Positions 60,326-64,000 of a stretch of 64,000 nt of DNA are shown one piece after another. The position numbers and the translations under genes are program-made. The notes beneath the pieces were generated by a model, which searched no databases, was not told the DNA's origin, and saw nothing but the letters and a program-made list of their open reading frames with translations. Positions within the stretch are counted from its first letter, which is position 1, and every line of letters starts with the position of its first letter. The DNA lies in the NCBI GenBank assembly GCA_022225965.2, contig JAKJXP020000027.1, forward strand, positions 186,001 through 250,000, given 5' to 3'. The stretch is from Diatrype stigma. Its lineage: Eukaryota > Ascomycota > Sordariomycetes > Xylariales > Diatrypaceae.

Positions 60326-62194
60326 ATGGCCACGTCCGAAGCAACCGGGTCCACGATCGCCCCTATATCAACTACGACGGACAATGCGGACAGACTTCGC
60401 TCGGAGGCTCTGGCCGCCGATTCAAAGAAGCTACCGCCAGGGTACTACTCTAGCATCCGCGTCATTGGCACCTTCGGTGGAATTGGCTTTAGCTTATTAG
60501 CCACTTACTGGGCTTTCTCGGTCGGTGCTGCCGTGATCACAGCTATTAACCAGGACATCGGTCCCAGCGCAAACTCGAGCTTGTTTTCCATCGTCTGGAC
60601 CGTCTGCAACTGTATCAGCATCCTGCTTTTCGGTCGGCTCTCGGATAGGTTCGGTCGCCGGGGCCTGGCCATTGGCTCCAACCTTCTTGGGATAATAGGC
60701 GGCATCGTCGCAGCCACGGCACCGACTATGAATGCCTTGATAGGGGCCAACGTGTTGATCGGCCTCTCGTCGGGCCCTTCGGCATCTTACCCTCTGCTGA
60801 CCGGAGAACTTGCGACCAACAAGACGAAGTATCTGGCCACCATATTAGTGGTAGTACCAAATGTCATCGCCACTGGATTTGGTGCTTACTTGGGCCAGAG
60901 GATTGTGCTTGTGACCACTTGGAGATGGATATTTATCATCTATATCATCTTCATGGTTCCTGGGACGCTGCTATACTTCTTTTTCTACTACCCCCCATCC
61001 TTCACCCAGATGCACGGAAAGGAAAAGAGAGCGATCGATGAGGTAAAGAGGCTAGACTTTGTTGGGCTGTTTCTTCTCGTTGCCGGACTGGCACTATTCC
61101 TCCTGGGTGTATCCTGGGGAGGCCAGCCGCTGGCCTGGAACTCCGCGACGATTCTAGGACTCCTGATTTCGGGACTTGTGTGCCTCGTCGCATTTGTGCT
61201 GTATGAAATCTTTGGGGGAGCACAGTTACCGATCATTCCAATGCACTTCTTCAATGATGTGAGGGGATTCACGCCGCTCGTTGTTATTTCAGCCGTTACT
61301 GGGTGCTTGAACGTGGCGTTACAGATCACTTGGCCTTCGCAAGTCCTAAAAGTCTTCGGTACGAGCGATTGGGAGACGGCAGCATGGCTTACCACCACAG
61401 TCGCATTCGGCGCTTGGGCTGGTATTGTCATATTTGGCTCGTTCTACCATATCATCAAGCACATTCGTTGGCAGCTCGTTGTGGGTTGTGCCTGGATGGC
61501 GGCATTCGTGGGGGCAATGGCTTCGATCGACCCAACTGAACTGCACCAAGCCGCTGCATTTTCCTTCCTTGCCACCCTACCCGTCGGCTGGGGTGAAGTC
61601 GTTACCATGGTCATGGTTCAGTACGTTGTCTCTGACGCGGACCTCGGTGTTGCTTTTGGTATGCTATAGCCCACCCCTCAACCATGATTGACGCGTCAAA
61701 GTGCCTCAACTAACCTGACTATAGCTGTGGTCTCTGCAATGCGTAGCATCGTCGGCGCCATCTTTACCGCAGTCTTTACAGCCGAGGTGTCGAACAAGTT
61801 CCCAGAGAAACTATCGACGATCGCTATCCCTGCCATCACCTCCGCTGGCCTACCAACCTCGTCCCTGTCCGAGCTAATGAAAGCCATCACGGCCGAAACC
61901 GAAGATGCCCTCAGAGCCGTGCCTGGTATGAATGATGACATCCTCGCCGTAACCTCAGCCAAGATATCCGAAGCCTACGCTGCCGCATACGCTTATCCTT
62001 ACTATACGGGCCTGGCGCTGGCCCTCGTCTCGCTTATCGCAGCCCTTGGCGTCCGCGACTTCGACCATCACTTGACCGATCACGTTAGTCGACAAATCTA
62101 CAAGAAGGGTGACACGGACAAGGACATATTGCAATTAGTCGACCACTCTGCTGTGAATGAGACGAAGAGTGCTGAAAAGGAGACTCAAGCTTAG
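60326..62194 (+). CDS. TRI12-type MFS efflux transporter (DHA2, siderophore/trichothecene-like)
   Basis: Two exons, 60326-61658 and 61725-62194, 600 residues; the 66-base intron joins DLGVAF to AVVSAMRS. The protein has the 14-helix layout of the TRI12/siderophore-iron transporter group: WTVCNCISILLFGRLSDRFGRR (TM2 and the A-motif), LIGLSSGPSASYPLLTGELATNKTKY (TM4-5), FYYPPSFTQMHGKEK and KRLDFVGLFLLVAGLALFLLGVSWGG (start of second half), and a final YTGLALALVSLIAALGVRDF followed by a Lys/Asp/Glu-rich cytosolic tail. Members pump toxins such as trichothecenes or shuttle siderophores at the plasma membrane by proton exchange. With no trichothecene or siderophore genes around it, the substrate is open. 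The start at 60326 gives the standard MATSEATGS head before the LPPGYYSSIRVIGT segment. Confidence 0.9.
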
Positions 62195-63200
62195 AGCCGT
62201 GCTCATTGTCAAAAATCGCATTTCGCGGGGTATCTACCCCTGAGCCCTGAGAATGTGAAATCCATATCTAGAAGTGCGGACCGTAAAACGGTCAATACCA
62301 CCATCTTTGATTATATCGGGTTGCTAGTTAGCTATTCGCCCATTGTAATTATCCATTCGACTATAGGCGCGTGGAAGAACGTGTTCTTGAAAACCTACAT
62401 TGCCAAATTCTCAACAAAGCAAACCTGTAACAACCATGATTCTACATTTTCCCTCAAGTGTCTATAACTGCCTCCCTGCTGCCACCGTATGTTTAGCCCC
62501 AACTGTATTGCAACGACAGTTGTAATCTCAGACCTTTGAATTCTCGAGTTTTGCAGCTACTGCCGTCATAACATTCGTATCGCAATAGCTATTACCGAGT
62601 TGGTCGTCGCTGAGGTTGTCATGATTATACAGTGCTGCATGTAGGTAGGGGGGTGACTCAGCTGAAGGGACTAAGGGGGCCCAGCCAAAGGGGTTCCGGA
62701 GCTTTTGTTCCGTTCTAGGAGTATGCGTTTGTGACTAGAATAGCCTGCCCGTTGCCCTGCGCCATTGCCCTGCGCCATTGCAGCCCCCCTCAACATCAAC
62801 GTTATACACAACTGTTGAAACAACTTCACTACTTCATATGCTCCAATGAATTTCCATAATGGATGTGATGCAACCGGCCTCTAAATCAAATCATTTGGGC
62901 AACGGGGTCATGTATAATGTCAAATTAATAATACATCGGCCCGGGAAAGTATGGGGGGCAGCAAGTGGCAAAAACAATAGTCAGTACAACAGCATCATTT
63001 TGATCATTAGTGCTGCTGTTGGTGTTGTAGATGGTACAGCAAGTGAATCACAAAGCAACTTTCCGCACATTTCTTGGGACTTGATTTGACGGGTAATCAG
63101 GAGTGACGACAGTGACGCTGGACTAGATTTTGTGTTTCTTAGTTATGCCTCAAGTACTCGACACTACTAGAGCATACTACAATGCATGCTCCTAAGTGGC
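62195..63200. other. Convergent 3' spacer
   Basis: Between the TRI12-like transporter (+) and the alcohol dehydrogenase (-). AT-rich with a duplicated CCCTGCGCCATTG at 62755-62780; no gene seen. Confidence 0.45.
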
Positions 63201-64000
63201 TCAAGGGAACACGATCACCGCCCGTCCCGTCAATGTTCCAGCTCTCAGGGCGTCATAGGCCTTCTGAATGTCGTTGAAGGGAAATTTCTGCACGTCGATC
63301 TTCAGCTTCCCGCTCCGGGCCAGCTCGCACACCTCCCTGAGGTCCTGGCGCGTGCTTCCCAGGCTGATGGCGAACTCGCAGCTGGTGGCCAGCAGGCTCC
63401 AGCCCACCTCCAGCGTGCCGCCCTGCATGCCGACGAGCACGATGCGGCCCTGGGGGCGGGAGACCTTCGCCGCGAGCTGGAGCGTGCCGGCGGAGCCGAC
63501 GAAGTCGACGATGACGTCGACCCCGCGACCGCCGGTCAGGGACAGGATGCGGGCGGACGCGGCGGCCCCGCCGTCTCCCTCGTCGAAGAGCACGGCGTCG
63601 TGGGCGCCGAGCTCGCGCGCGGGCTGGAGCCGGCTCTCGAGGTTGTCGATTGCGAAGATGCGCGCCGACGTCAGCAGCTTGATGAACTGCACGCCGTAGG
63701 AGCCCAGCCCGCCGATGCCGATGAGCGCGGCGCTCGTGCCGGGCTTCAGGCGCCCCACGGCGGTGCGGATAGCGTGGTAGGCGGTGACGGCGGCGTCGGT
63801 GAGCGGCGCGTACAGAACCGGGTCGCCGTCGCCGATGGGGATGACCTCGGCGCGCGGCACGAGCAGGAACTCGGCCAGACCGCCATCGAAGCCGCACCCG
63901 CGCGTCATCCCGATGGCGTTGCGCTTGTAGGCCTCGCAGTGCTGCTCGGCCCCGTCCGTGCAGTACTCGCAGTTCCCGCAGTGCCGCATGTGGTGCACGA
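63201..64000 (-). CDS. Zinc-type alcohol dehydrogenase (MDR), 3' part
   Basis: Partial: the 5' end lies beyond the right edge. At least 266 residues are visible. HCGNCEYCTDGAEQHC near the edge gives the four-cysteine structural zinc site of medium-chain dehydrogenases. GCGFDGGLAEFLLVP precedes the coenzyme domain, in which IGIGGLGSYGVQFIKLL is the Rossmann GxGxxG loop and AIDNLESRLQPARELGA its beta2-alphaC region. GGRGVDVIVDFVGS, GRIVLVGMQGG and the C-terminal FNDIQKAYDALRAGTLTGRAVIVFP complete the family pattern. It interconverts alcohols and aldehydes or ketones with NAD(P)H; the specific substrate cannot be set. The residue after the beta2 strand is Asp (AIDN), which favours NAD over NADP. 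No intron is seen in this part. GC content at third positions is very high. Confidence 0.9.
   Translation of the reverse strand, partial: VHHMRHCGNCEYCTDGAEQHCEAYKRNAIGMTRGCGFDGGLAEFLLVPRAEVIPIGDGDPVLYAPLTDAAVTAYHAIRTAVGRLKPGTSAALIGIGGLGSYGVQFIKLLTSARIFAIDNLESRLQPARELGAHDAVLFDEGDGGAAASARILSLTGGRGVDVIVDFVGSAGTLQLAAKVSRPQGRIVLVGMQGGTLEVGWSLLATSCEFAISLGSTRQDLREVCELARSGKLKIDVQKFPFNDIQKAYDALRAGTLTGRAVIVFP

Overview
This window is nuclear DNA of a filamentous ascomycete (Pezizomycotina, most likely Sordariomycetes). The signs are short GT-AG introns of about 50-130 bases with CTAAC-like branch points, GC-rich codon third positions in many genes, a secreted plant-cell-wall and effector-type repertoire, and an AT-soaked repeat block that looks like repeat-induced point mutation (RIP). 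Exon structures below were worked out by hand from reading frames, splice sites and family motifs; in every multi-exon gene lying wholly inside the window except the amidoligase relic, the exon lengths sum to a whole number of codons.

Layout. 1-672 (-): 5' part of a DNA-repair metallo-beta-lactamase (SNM1/Artemis-like) leaving the left edge. 2355-3194 (+): LCM/TcmP-type methyltransferase. 5774-7727 (+): sugar-porter MFS gene with eight exons. 8322-9137 (+): GNAT acetyltransferase. 9709-11471 (-): DHA1-type MFS transporter. 12363-13310 (+): fungal multi-pass membrane protein, convergent with an aldehyde dehydrogenase, 13453-15345 (-), whose second intron holds an assembly gap between G and C homopolymers. 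16191-17994 (-): cytochrome P450. 19415-20479 (-): secreted pectinesterase. 20480-25299 is gene-poor and carries a 650-bp MITE with 93-bp inverted repeats and an 8-bp target duplication. 25300-26361 (+): alpha/beta hydrolase. 28194-29528 (+): poly-Q protein with two DUF7726-like modules. 32270-33065 (-): small CHORD-like zinc protein. 34878-36802 (+): secreted GH43 glycosidase. 37551-39003 (-): amidoligase-family gene with an in-frame stop. 40183-40998 (-): atypical short-chain dehydrogenase.

42224-48848 is a heavily AT-mutated repeat block of about 6.6 kb. Its ends form a short CAGCG-type inverted repeat and it is flanked by a perfect 8-bp duplication (ACAAAGGC), which together identify a hAT-like DNA transposon. 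It contains a chromodomain relic typical of Ty3/gypsy chromoviruses and a diverged internal direct repeat, so it appears composite.

Right part: 51474-52493 (+) Asp f 4-like secreted protein; 54697-55474 (-) small protein with an internal duplication; 56434-57918 (-) Pth11-like fungal rhodopsin-domain membrane protein; 60326-62194 (+) TRI12-type MFS efflux pump; 63201-64000 (-) 3' part of a zinc alcohol dehydrogenase leaving the right edge.

The genes do not form one obvious biosynthetic cluster. As a set (pectinesterase, GH43, sugar porter, P450, oxidoreductases, efflux pumps, Pth11-like receptor, small secreted protein) they suit a plant-associated saprotroph or pathogen. The two target-duplicated elements are the most distinctive discoveries.
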